Assembly: GCA_003519585.1 (NCBI GenBank)
Contig: DOWL01000209.1
Coordinates: 10,647 to 27,145 of the forward strand
Length of the DNA: 16,499 nucleotides
Reading direction: 5' to 3'
DNA from: Nocardioides sp.
Lineage (GTDB): Bacteria; Actinomycetota; Actinomycetes; Propionibacteriales; Nocardioidaceae
Both the position numbers and the translations under genes were made by a program. Within the stretch, counting starts at the first letter, position 1. Each line of letters starts with the position of its first letter. Of the stretch, positions 9,106-16,109 are shown piece after piece. Below the pieces are notes generated by a model. That model ran no database searches. It was not told where the DNA came from and saw only the letters and a list, made by a program, of their open reading frames with translations.

Positions 9106-10074
9106 GTGACCTACGTCGGCCAGTCGGTCCCGCGCACCGCGCGTCCCGCCTCGACTTCTTCGGGCGTGGCACCGACCCAGCGAGCCACGTTCAAAGACGT
9201 GGTGGCGGCGTACGTCGGGCTGACCAAGCCGCGGGTCATCGAGCTGCTGCTGCTCACCACGGTCCCGGTGATGTTCTTCGCCGCCCAGGGCGTCCCGCCG
9301 CTCGGGCTGGTGGTCGCCACGGTCGTCGGCGGCACCTTCTCCGCGGGCTCGGCCTCGGTCTTCAACTGTGTCTACGACCGCGACATCGACGAGCAGATGC
9401 GGCGCACCCGGCGGCGCGCCCTGCCCCGGCACCTGGTCTCGCCGCGAGCCGCGCTGATCTTCGGCTTCGTGCTGGCCGCGCTCTCGACGGTCGTGTTGCT
9501 GCTGTGGGTCAACCCGCTCTCCGCGGTGCTCTCGCTGACCGCCAACGCGTTCTACGTCTTCGGCTACACCATGCTGCTCAAGCGGCGTACCACCCAGAAC
9601 ATCGTGTGGGGCGGACTCGCGGGCTGCTTCCCCGCGCTGATCGGCTGGACGGCCGTCACCGGTGAGCTGTCCTGGGTGCCGGTCGTGCTGTTCGCCGTCG
9701 TCTTCTTCTGGACGCCGCCGCACACCTGGGCACTGGCGCTGCGCTACCGCGAGGACTACGCGAACGTCGACGTCCCGATGTTGCCGGTCGTGGCACCGGC
9801 CCACGTGGTGGGCCGGCAGGTAGTCGTCTACAGCTGGATCATGGTCGCGGTATCCCTGCTGCTGTGGCCGGTCGCCGGCACCGGGATCGTCTACCCGATC
9901 GCCGCGACCGTCCTCGGCGCGGTCTTCCTGCTCGAGGCGCACCGCATGTGGGCGCGGAGCCGCGGCACCGAGGATCTCACCGTGATCCAGCCGATGCGGC
10001 TGTTCCACGCTTCGAACCTCTACCTCTCGCTGCTCTTCGTCGCGGTCGCGCTCGACCCGCTCCTGACCCGGTAG
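9106..10074 (+). CDS. ctaB: Protoheme IX farnesyltransferase (heme O synthase)
   Basis: This 322-aa polytopic membrane enzyme of the UbiA prenyltransferase superfamily farnesylates heme B to heme O, the precursor of heme A for cytochrome aa3 oxidase. Hallmarks are LTKPRVIELLLLTTVP (39-54), the aspartate-rich prenyl-diphosphate/Mg motif NCVYDRDID (87-95; N87, D91, D95), and the conserved YREDYANVDVPMLPVV segment (from about residue 214). Several hydrophobic segments follow one another through to the C-terminus. The GTG at 9106 gives an approximately 35-residue soluble N-terminus. AGAGG lies 4 nt upstream and is only a moderate ribosome site. It diverges from tkt and converges on a 29-codon ORF 19 bp downstream, beyond which lies ctaA, the next enzyme of the pathway. 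Confidence 0.96.
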   Translation: MTYVGQSVPRTARPASTSSGVAPTQRATFKDVVAAYVGLTKPRVIELLLLTTVPVMFFAAQGVPPLGLVVATVVGGTFSAGSASVFNCVYDRDIDEQMRRTRRRALPRHLVSPRAALIFGFVLAALSTVVLLLWVNPLSAVLSLTANAFYVFGYTMLLKRRTTQNIVWGGLAGCFPALIGWTAVTGELSWVPVVLFAVVFFWTPPHTWALALRYREDYANVDVPMLPVVAPAHVVGRQVVVYSWIMVAVSLLLWPVAGTGIVYPIAATVLGAVFLLEAHRMWARSRGTEDLTVIQPMRLFHASNLYLSLLFVAVALDPLLTR

Positions 10075-10093
10075 TCCGGCGGCGTCCAGGGGG

Positions 10094-10183
10094 TCAGATG
10101 CGGCCCCTGCGGCCTCGGACCGCGCCGACGATGAACAGGATGAGCGCGATGATCGCCAGGATGATCAGGATGGTCATCAGCAT
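10094..10183 (-). CDS. Hypothetical single-pass membrane microprotein (29 aa)
   Basis: This short ORF starts at ATG 10181-10183 and encodes 29 residues. After MLMT comes a hydrophobic stretch of about 18 residues rich in I and L, then VRGRRGRI*, a strongly positive tail that predicts an N-out, C-in single-span protein. A Shine-Dalgarno, GGAGGG on the minus strand at 10192-10197, sits 8 nt before the start. A second in-frame ATG begins two codons later. No in-frame ATG, GTG or TTG exists between it and the ctaA stop, so the longer open frame reading back through ctaA is not the gene. It lies 91 bp downstream of ctaA on the same strand and converges on ctaB with a 19-bp gap. I do not recognise a family. 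The position between the two heme A synthesis genes may suggest a link to that membrane pathway, but this is inference. Confidence 0.55.
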   Translation of the reverse strand: MLMTILIILAIIALILFIVGAVRGRRGRI

Positions 10184-10203
10184 GGGGTTGTCCCTCCAGT
10201 CGT

Positions 10204-10232
10204 GAGGTCGCCGGATCTCGGCAGCTGACCTC
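10204..10232 (-). terminator. Stem-loop downstream of ctaA (no U-run)
   Basis: GAGGTC (10204-10209) and GACCTC (10227-10232) form a perfect 6-bp outer stem. Inside it GCCG and CGGC can pair around a 5-nt loop, with a 4-nt AGCT bulge on one side. It lies 43 bp after the ctaA stop and just before the Shine-Dalgarno of the 29-aa ORF. It lacks the U-tract of a classical terminator. It may be a U-less terminator or attenuator, or an mRNA 3'-end or processing structure. Confidence 0.33.
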
Positions 10233-10274
10233 TGGTGCGGGACCGGTACCCCGATCGCCGCGCAACGTGCGCGC

Positions 10275-11135
10275 TCAGTTCGACAACGGGTGGCGCACCC
10301 GGAGCAGCGCCCAGGTGACGCAGGCCGAGATCGTGGCCGCGCCCAGCATGTGGAGGCCGACCAGGACCACGGGCAGGTCGGTGAAGTACTGCACGAAGCC
10401 GATCGCCCCTTGGGCCAGTTCGACGGCCAGCAGGACGGCCACGGCACGCCGCGCCGACCGGGGGGCGCCAACGGCGTGCAGGGTGAACAGCAGGCCGAGG
10501 GTGAGGCCCACGAAGAGGAAGACCAGGTCCGCGTGGAGCTGGCTCATCTGGAGGGGGTCGAGGCCGTTGCGCTCGGTGTCCACGTCGCCGGCATGCGGTC
10601 CTGAGCCGGTGACGACGGTGCCGACGTAGAGCACCGCCCAGGCCGCCGCGAACGTCGCCCAGGCCAGGCCGACCACCGGCCCGCGGCGGGCGGGTGGCAG
10701 CGGTGCGTCGACGCTGAGCAGCATCCGCACCGCGACGCCGATGATGGCCAGCGAGCAGAGCAGGTGGAAGGAGACCACCCAGGGGTTGAGGTCGGTGAGC
10801 ACGGTGATGCCGCCGATCACCGCCTGCGCGGGGATGCCGAGAGCCACGATCAGCGCCATCGTGCGGAGGTCGCGCCGGCCGGTGCGCCACATCACCACGA
10901 ACGTCGCGACGGCGATCGCCACGAGCACGAAGGTGAGCGTCCGGTTGCCGAACTCGATCGCCTCGTGCAGGTCCAGTGCGCCGTGCGGTCGGAACGACTG
11001 GTCGGTGCAGCGCGGCCAGGTCGGGCAGCCGAGGCCGGAGCCGGTGAGCCGGACCGCTCCGCCGGTGACGACGAGGACGACGTTCGCAACCAGGGTCGCC
11101 CATGCGAGCGGTCGGACCCAGCGCTCGTGGCTCAT
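10275..11135 (-). CDS. ctaA: Heme A synthase (COX15/CtaA family)
   Basis: This 286-aa polytopic membrane enzyme oxidises the C8 methyl of heme O to give heme A for aa3-type cytochrome c oxidase. All four heme-ligand histidines expected from B. subtilis CtaA are in place: H57 (LHEAIEFGNR, with E58), H124 (SFHLLCS), H201 (QLHADLVFL) and H262 (GLHMLG). The extracytoplasmic cysteine pair C37/C43 (GLGCPTWPRC) is also present, together with about eight hydrophobic segments. I chose ATG at 11133-11135 because it overlaps the permease TGA as ATGA. A GTG two codons upstream is possible. The 4-bp overlap ties ctaA translationally to the ABC exporter genes, an association that I recall also occurs at M. 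tuberculosis Rv1456c-Rv1458c. ctaB, the preceding pathway step, is nearby on the opposite strand. Confidence 0.95.
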   Translation of the reverse strand: MSHERWVRPLAWATLVANVVLVVTGGAVRLTGSGLGCPTWPRCTDQSFRPHGALDLHEAIEFGNRTLTFVLVAIAVATFVVMWRTGRRDLRTMALIVALGIPAQAVIGGITVLTDLNPWVVSFHLLCSLAIIGVAVRMLLSVDAPLPPARRGPVVGLAWATFAAAWAVLYVGTVVTGSGPHAGDVDTERNGLDPLQMSQLHADLVFLFVGLTLGLLFTLHAVGAPRSARRAVAVLLAVELAQGAIGFVQYFTDLPVVLVGLHMLGAATISACVTWALLRVRHPLSN

Positions 11136-11902
11136 TCCCACGAGAACGTCCGAGCGGTCGCGAAGGTCCCCACGATGGCCCAGCCCACGAGGACGCCGAG
11201 ATCGTGCCAGGCGATCGATCCGTCGAGGAACACCTCGCGCATCGCCTCGCCGAGGGCTCCGCTGGGGAGCCAGGCCGCGACGTCCCCGAAGGCGCCGTAC
11301 GCCGACGCGGGGAGTACGACGGCGCCTCCGGCCAGCATCAGGAGGTAGACGAGGTTGGCGGCGGCCAACGTGGCCTCGGCCCGCAGCGCACCCGCCATCA
11401 GCAGCCCGAGCGACGCGAACGCGGCCGTGCCGAGCAGCACGGCCAGCACCGCACCGAGGACGGAGGTCGCGGTGAGCTCAGGTGACCAGCCCAGGAGCAG
11501 GCCGACCACGGACAGCACGAGCAGCTGCAGGACCTCGACGAGCAGCAGCGCCAGGACCTTGCCCGCCAGCAGCCCGGAGCGCGGGAGCGGCGAGGCACCG
11601 AGCCGCTTGAGCACGCCGTACCGCCGCTCGAACCCGGTGGCGATCGCCAGCGACGTGAACGAGGTCGACAGCACTGCCAGCGCCAGCACGCCGGGCGTCA
11701 CGACGTCGACGACCGGGTGGTCGTAGTCGAGGCCGAGCCGATCGGCGCCCTGGACCATCCCGATCAGGACCAGCACGGGGATCACGACGGCCAGCAGCAG
11801 CTGCTCGCCGTTGCGGACCATGAGCCGCGATTCCATCCGTGCCTGCGCCAGCACCATGCGGGACAGCGGTGCGGCACCGGGTGCGGGGGTGAAGACGCTC
11901 AC
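11132..11902 (-). CDS. ABC-2 type transporter permease
   Basis: This 256-aa integral membrane protein is the permease of an ABC-2 (DrrB-like) exporter. About six hydrophobic segments are visible, roughly at residues 34-50, 69-89, 116-138, 147-172, 177-199 and 234-250. Between segments 2 and 3 is the cytoplasmic coupling motif FERRYGVLKRLGASPLPR (91-108), which is characteristic of ABC-2 permeases and contacts the ATPase. The GTG at 11900-11902 overlaps the ATPase TGA as GTGA. The much longer open frame upstream is a shadow of the ATPase gene. It is coupled by overlaps to the ATPase before it and to ctaA after it. The substrate is unknown. Linkage to heme A synthase makes a role in heme or oxidase biogenesis conceivable, but no residue shows it. 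Confidence 0.9.
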   Translation of the reverse strand: MSVFTPAPGAAPLSRMVLAQARMESRLMVRNGEQLLLAVVIPVLVLIGMVQGADRLGLDYDHPVVDVVTPGVLALAVLSTSFTSLAIATGFERRYGVLKRLGASPLPRSGLLAGKVLALLLVEVLQLLVLSVVGLLLGWSPELTATSVLGAVLAVLLGTAAFASLGLLMAGALRAEATLAAANLVYLLMLAGGAVVLPASAYGAFGDVAAWLPSGALGEAMREVFLDGSIAWHDLGVLVGWAIVGTFATARTFSWE

Positions 11903-12831
11903 GGAGCCAGCTCCCGCCCGGTCAGCTCGAGGAACACGTCCTCGAGGTTGCGGGTGCCGAGGGTCAGCGACTCGGGCAGCACGTCGTTCTCCTCGCACCA
12001 GCGCGACACCTTCGCAAGCGTGGACGCATCGGCGGGACCGGTGACGATCAGGCTGAGCTCGTCGAGCAGCACCACCTCGATGTCGGCGCCGAGGGCGACC
12101 TTGAGCGACACGGGTGCCCCAGGTGGGAACGGCTTGGTGACCACGAGCCGGATCGTGGAGGCGGTGCCGCCCCGGGTCAGGGCGATCGGGGTGCCCGAGG
12201 CGATCAGCCGACCCCGGTCGATGATGTGGATCTGGTCGGCGAGCCGCTCCGCCTCGTCCATGTAGTGCGTGGTCAGCACCACCGTCACGCCGTCGTCGCG
12301 GAGCTCGGAGAACAGCTCCCAGACCGTACGGCGCACCCCGGGGTCGAGCCCGGCGGTGGGCTCGTCCACGAACACCACCTCGGGTCGGCCGATCAGCGCC
12401 ATCGCCAGGCCGAGCCGCTGCTTCTGGCCCCCGGAGAGCCGTCGGTACGGCGTCCGCCCACACTCGCCGAGCGACAGCCGCTCCTCGAGCACGACCGGAT
12501 CGACCGGGTGGGCGTGCAGGGAGGCGATGTGGCGCAGCATCTCCGGCGCCCGGGCGCCGCTCCACGCGCCGCCCTCCTGGAGCATCACGCCGATCCGGGG
12601 GAGCAGCGCGCGGGCCTGCCGCCGCGGGTCGAGGCCGAGCACCCGCACCGACCCTTGCTGCGGCGCGCGGTATCCCTCGCAGGTCTCGAGCGTCGTGGTC
12701 TTGCCCGCGCCGTTGGGCCCCAGAACCGCCGTGATGGTGCCGGTGTCGACGGTGAGGGTCAGGCTGTCGACCGCGGTGGTGTCGCCGTACCGCATGACGA
12801 GCCCGTCGACGAGGACTGCGGGCTCGGACAC
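11899..12831 (-). CDS. ABC transporter ATP-binding protein (ABC-2/DrrA-like)
   Basis: This 310-aa protein is the ATPase of the exporter. The complete motif set is present: Walker A GPNGAGKTT (38-46), Q-loop Q85, signature LSGGQ (132-136), Walker B VVFVDEPTAGLD (152-163) and switch histidine H189 (TTHYMDEAE). A C-terminal extension of about 90 residues after residue 220 ends with TLGTNR-like NLEDVFLELTGR, typical of the DrrA/CcmA type that pairs with ABC-2 permeases. The start is GTG at 12829-12831. No Shine-Dalgarno precedes it, but a TAGACT hexamer ends 7 nt upstream, suggesting a leaderless transcript. The permease follows by a GTGA overlap and ctaA after that. The LLM gene ends 21 bp upstream. 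Function as an exporter ATPase is secure, the substrate is not. Confidence 0.95.
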   Translation of the reverse strand: MSEPAVLVDGLVMRYGDTTAVDSLTLTVDTGTITAVLGPNGAGKTTTLETCEGYRAPQQGSVRVLGLDPRRQARALLPRIGVMLQEGGAWSGARAPEMLRHIASLHAHPVDPVVLEERLSLGECGRTPYRRLSGGQKQRLGLAMALIGRPEVVFVDEPTAGLDPGVRRTVWELFSELRDDGVTVVLTTHYMDEAERLADQIHIIDRGRLIASGTPIALTRGGTASTIRLVVTKPFPPGAPVSLKVALGADIEVVLLDELSLIVTGPADASTLAKVSRWCEENDVLPESLTLGTRNLEDVFLELTGRELAP

Positions 12832-12838
12832 GGGGCGA

Positions 12839-12844
12839 AGTCTA
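12839..12844 (-). promoter_or_regulatory. Candidate -10 element (TAGACT) for a leaderless ABC-ABC-ctaA transcript
   Basis: Read on the minus strand, TAGACT fits TANNNT and is separated from the ATPase GTG by 7 nt, so initiation would fall on the start codon. The absence of any Shine-Dalgarno before this GTG is consistent. No recognisable -35 lies 16-19 bp upstream. If real, the exporter-ctaA operon is independent of the upstream oxidoreductase genes. Confidence 0.38.
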
Positions 12845-12852
12845 GGTTTGGG

Positions 12853-13671
12853 TCATCCCAGGGCCGCCGTCAGGTCATCGATGGTCGACTGCAGTGGCCG
12901 GTCGAACCAGTCGAAGACCACGAACTCGTCGCAGACCTCGCGGTAGGGCTCCAGCTTCTCGAGATAGTCGGTCCCGACGGGGAACGGGAACCCCGTCGCG
13001 CGCTTGACCTCCGCCGGGTCGCGGCCGATGGCTTCGCAGGCCGCGTCGAGCTGGGCGCTCTTGGCGGCGTATGACTCCGGCTTCCCCCAGATGTGCCACA
13101 CATCGGCGTACCTCGCCGCCATCGGGATCGTGCGCCGCTCGCCACCGCCACCGACCAGGATCGGCAGCCGTTCCTGGACCGGCGCGGGCTGGTTGGGGGC
13201 GTCGTGCACCTGGAAGTACCGGCCCTCGTAGGTCGCTCGGCCCTCCCTCAACAGCGCGGAGACCACGGCGACGGTCTCCTCGAACCGATCGGACAGTGGC
13301 CCGGGAGCCGGCAGTTCGATGCCGTACGCCGCGTGCTCGTTGACCTGCCACCCCGCGCCGAGCCCGGCGATGGCGCGGCCTCCGCTCACGTGGTCGAGGG
13401 CGGTGATCTGGTTGGCGACCACCGCTGGGTGCCGATATGTCCCACCGAGCACCATCGGACCGAGTCGCACCCGTTCGGTCAGCGGGCCGAGCGCCGCGAG
13501 CAGCGTCATCGACTCGAGCATCGGCTCGTCGCTGATCGAGTCGTCGTCTGTGTGACCCATGAAGTGGTCACAGAGGTACACGGCGTACGCCCCGAGCCCG
13601 TCGGCGGTCTGCGCCAGCTCGCGGATCTCCGGCCAGGGCCGGCCGTTGTCGACGATCAGGCTGATGTCCAC
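12853..13671 (-). CDS. LLM class flavin/F420-dependent oxidoreductase
   Basis: This 272-aa protein belongs to the luciferase-like monooxygenase (LLM) superfamily of TIM-barrel oxidoreductases. In actinobacteria many of these use coenzyme F420, others FMN. Features visible are an N-terminal barrel strand DISLIVDNG, YLCDHFMG (32-39), LGPMVLGGTYRHPAVVANQ (70-88), GLGAGWQVNEHAAYGIELP (103-121) and PILVGGGGERR (170-180), all family hallmarks. The C-terminal half varies and gives no substrate. The start is GTG at 13669-13671 with AGGA on the minus strand about 8 nt upstream. It is the only start codon before the frame runs into the intergenic hairpin. It lies 65 bp downstream of the molybdenum hydroxylase gene on the same strand, and 21 bp before the ABC ATPase. 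F420 versus FMN use cannot be decided from sequence by eye. Confidence 0.88.
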   Translation of the reverse strand: MDISLIVDNGRPWPEIRELAQTADGLGAYAVYLCDHFMGHTDDDSISDEPMLESMTLLAALGPLTERVRLGPMVLGGTYRHPAVVANQITALDHVSGGRAIAGLGAGWQVNEHAAYGIELPAPGPLSDRFEETVAVVSALLREGRATYEGRYFQVHDAPNQPAPVQERLPILVGGGGERRTIPMAARYADVWHIWGKPESYAAKSAQLDAACEAIGRDPAEVKRATGFPFPVGTDYLEKLEPYREVCDEFVVFDWFDRPLQSTIDDLTAALG

Positions 13672-13701
13672 GACGACGATCCTGACAGCGCGACGATCAG
13701 G

Positions 13702-13716
13702 GGCGAAGCCTTCGCC
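13702..13716. repeat. Short perfect stem-loop between the Mo-hydroxylase and LLM genes
   Basis: GGCGAA (13702-13707) and TTCGCC (13711-13716) form a 6-bp stem with a 3-nt loop. A further TTCGCC copy occurs at 13729-13734, inside a second small dyad CGAA-GG-TTCG at 13723-13732. There is no U-run on either strand. This may be a weak transcript-attenuating or stabilising structure in the 65-bp intergenic spacer. Confidence 0.3.
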
Positions 13717-13736
13717 AGGGGTCGAAGGTTCGCCGG

Positions 13737-16103
13737 TCAGACCTCCACGCCGCCGTCGATCTCGCCGGTGGCGAGCTCGAGGGAGTCGAAGGCCGCGGGG
13801 GGCTCGCGCCACGGATCGGGCAGGGTGCCGGCCCGCGCGTCCTGCACGGCCCGCCAGACCCGCTCGGGGGTGCACGGGATGTCGACGTGCCGCACGCCGA
13901 GGTGTTTGAGCGCATCGACGACCGCGCTCTGTACGGCGGGCGTGGAGCCGAGGGTGCCCGACTCGCCGATGCCCTTGGCGCCGAGCTCGTTGAGCGGGGT
14001 AGGCGTCTCGGTGTTGGCGGTGTCGAAGGAGATCGTGTCCGCGGCGGTCGGCATCTGGTAGTCGGCGAACGTCGAGGTGAGCGGCTGACCGTCGGGGGAG
14101 TAGAGGATCTGCTCCCACAGGGCCTGGCTGATGCCCTGCGCGACCCCACCGTGCTGCTGGCCCTCCACCAGGATCGGGTTGAGCACCCGGCCGCAGTCGT
14201 CGACGGCGATGTGCCGGAGCGGCTTGACGAAGCCGGTCTCCGTGTCGACCTCGACCACCGAGACGTGGGCGCCGAAGGGGAAGGTCGAGCCGTCCTGCGG
14301 TACGTCGAGCGCCGCGTGCAACTCCTCCCCGCGCTCGACAGCCGCGGCGGCCAGCGCGGGCCAGTCCACGACCGTGTCGGGCACCCCAGAGACCCGGAAC
14401 CCGTCGTCGGTGAGCTCGATGTCCTCGGGCGCGGCCTCCAGCAGCGTGGCGGCGAGCTCACGGGCCTGGTCGCGGACGGCGGAGGCCGCGGCGGCGACCG
14501 CGCTCCCGCCCAGCTGCAGGGAGCGCGAGCCGCCCGTGCCGCCCCCGCTGCGGACCAGGCGGGTGTCGGACTGGACGTAGCGGATCTTGTCCATGGGGAT
14601 CCCGAGCCGGTCCTGCACGATCATCGCGAACGCCGTCGCGTGGCCCTGCCCGTGTGCGGAGGTGCCGGACATGACGGTGGCCGATCCGTCCGCCTCGATG
14701 CGGACATCGCCCAGCTCGGAGCCGCCGAAGCCGGTGATCTCGACGTAGACCGAGATGCCGATACCGAGGAGCTTCTCCTCGCCCGCCTCGATCCGGCGCG
14801 CCTGCTCGGCGCGGAGCGCTGCGACATCGGCCATCCGCAGCGCCTCGTCGAGCGCCAGCTGGTAGTCACCGACGTCGTAGATCATCCCGGTGCGCGTGGT
14901 GTACGGGAACTCGTCCTTGCCGATCAGGTTGCGCCGCCGGATCTCCTCGGGAGTGAGGCCGAGCTCGGCCGCGGCCAGGTCCATCAGCCGCTCCAGCATC
15001 GCGGAGGCCTCCGGCCGGCCGGCGCCGCGGAAGGCGCCGTTGGGCGTGGTGTTGGTCAGGGCGGCGATGGCCGAGTAGTCGATCTTCGGGATCTCGTAGG
15101 GGCCCTGGGCCATGATGAAGCCCGGCCCCGCAGGCAGGGAGCCGCCGAGTCCCGCGTAGGCGCCGCAGTCGCCCACCATCCTGGCCCGGAGCCCGGTGAT
15201 CCGACCGTCGCGGGTCACTCCCAGCTCGACGAACTGCACCGCCGCGCGGCCGTGCATCGACATGAACGCCTCGCTGCGGGTCTCGGTCCAGGCCACGGGT
15301 CGTCCCAGCGCCTGCGCCGCGAGGACGATCGCCTGGTGGGGTTGGCCGATGCCGGCCTTGGCGCCGAACCCGCCGCCCACGTGGGGGGCGACGACCCGGA
15401 CGTGGGCGGGGTCGGTGCCGACGTAGCCCGCGATCATGTCGCGCGAGACGTGCGGGTGCTGGGTGGAGATGTACGCCGTGAGCTGCGTCTCGCCGTCCGG
15501 CCGGGGGTCGACCAGGATCGCGTTGCCCTCCATCGGGGCGACGGCGATGCGCTGGTTCTCGATGCGGGCCCGCACCACCACCTCGGCGTCGCCCAGCGCG
15601 TCTCCGGCATCGGGCGGCAACAGCACCTTGAGCGACTGGGCGATGTTGCTGCCCAGCTCGGGGAACTGCAGTGGGGCGTCGGGAGCCAGCGCCTCCTCCA
15701 TGTCGACGACGACGCCCAACTCGTCGTACTCCACGTCGACCAGTTCGGCCGCGTCTACGGCCTGCGCGCGGGTCTCCGCGACGATCAGCGCGACCGGGTC
15801 GCCGACGTACCGCACCACCCCGTCGGCGAGCGGACCCTGGGTGACCTGCTCGTTGATCACCATGAACGTCGGCACCGGGTTGGTGCCGAGCGTCGCCGCA
15901 GTGTGGACGGCGAGCACGCCCGGCGCCTGCTCGGCGGCGGAGGTGTCCAGACTGGCTATCCGCGCGTGCGCGACGGGGCTGCGCACGAACACCGCCTGCG
16001 CGGTCCCGGGGATCCGGAGGTCGTCGACGTATGTGCTGCGCCCGTCGATGAGCTCGGGGTCCTCGACCCGACGGACACGATTACCAAGGATCGATCCCAC
16101 CAT
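13737..16103 (-). CDS. Xanthine dehydrogenase family molybdopterin-binding (large) subunit, form II CoxL-like
   Basis: This 788-aa protein is the catalytic large subunit of a molybdenum hydroxylase of the xanthine oxidase/CO dehydrogenase superfamily. Domains in order are the N-terminal a/b hammerhead region (about 15-130), with RVRRVEDPELIDGRSTYVDD at the start, then the two molybdopterin domains. The latter contain GGGFGAK (243-249), GAFRGAGRPEA (356-366), HGQGHATAF (484-492), GGVAQGISQAL (652-662) and GAKGIGESGTLGS (708-720) with the catalytic glutamate E714. The loop at 356-362 is the AYRGAGR-like form II type and lacks the AYRCSFR motif of true aerobic CO dehydrogenase, so CO is unlikely as substrate. 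The ATG at 16101-16103 has no Shine-Dalgarno but a TAGTCT 6 nt upstream. No FAD or 2Fe-2S subunit gene is adjacent in this window, which is unusual. The substrate is unknown. Confidence 0.93.
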   Translation of the reverse strand: MVGSILGNRVRRVEDPELIDGRSTYVDDLRIPGTAQAVFVRSPVAHARIASLDTSAAEQAPGVLAVHTAATLGTNPVPTFMVINEQVTQGPLADGVVRYVGDPVALIVAETRAQAVDAAELVDVEYDELGVVVDMEEALAPDAPLQFPELGSNIAQSLKVLLPPDAGDALGDAEVVVRARIENQRIAVAPMEGNAILVDPRPDGETQLTAYISTQHPHVSRDMIAGYVGTDPAHVRVVAPHVGGGFGAKAGIGQPHQAIVLAAQALGRPVAWTETRSEAFMSMHGRAAVQFVELGVTRDGRITGLRARMVGDCGAYAGLGGSLPAGPGFIMAQGPYEIPKIDYSAIAALTNTTPNGAFRGAGRPEASAMLERLMDLAAAELGLTPEEIRRRNLIGKDEFPYTTRTGMIYDVGDYQLALDEALRMADVAALRAEQARRIEAGEEKLLGIGISVYVEITGFGGSELGDVRIEADGSATVMSGTSAHGQGHATAFAMIVQDRLGIPMDKIRYVQSDTRLVRSGGGTGGSRSLQLGGSAVAAAASAVRDQARELAATLLEAAPEDIELTDDGFRVSGVPDTVVDWPALAAAAVERGEELHAALDVPQDGSTFPFGAHVSVVEVDTETGFVKPLRHIAVDDCGRVLNPILVEGQQHGGVAQGISQALWEQILYSPDGQPLTSTFADYQMPTAADTISFDTANTETPTPLNELGAKGIGESGTLGSTPAVQSAVVDALKHLGVRHVDIPCTPERVWRAVQDARAGTLPDPWREPPAAFDSLELATGEIDGGVEV

Positions 16104-16109
16104 GGTCGA

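Noticed and set aside
6866-9109. 747-codon open frame on the plus strand opposite tkt and the start of tal
   Set aside because: It is a GC-rich antisense shadow. The translation is low-complexity (G, R, V, D, A rich) with no domain, while the minus strand encodes complete transketolase motifs.
11139-11141. Alternative GTG start for ctaA, two codons upstream
   Set aside because: Possible, but the ATG overlapping the permease stop as ATGA matches the coupling pattern seen throughout the window.
11903-12565. Apparent N-terminal extension of the ABC permease
   Set aside because: A shadow of the ATPase gene. GTG 11900-11902 overlapping the ATPase stop gives a normal ABC-2 permease.
13737-16103. 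Aerobic CO dehydrogenase large subunit (form I CoxL)
   Set aside because: The active-site loop reads GAFRGAGR, the form II type, without the Cys-containing AYRCSFR motif needed for the Cu-S-Mo site.
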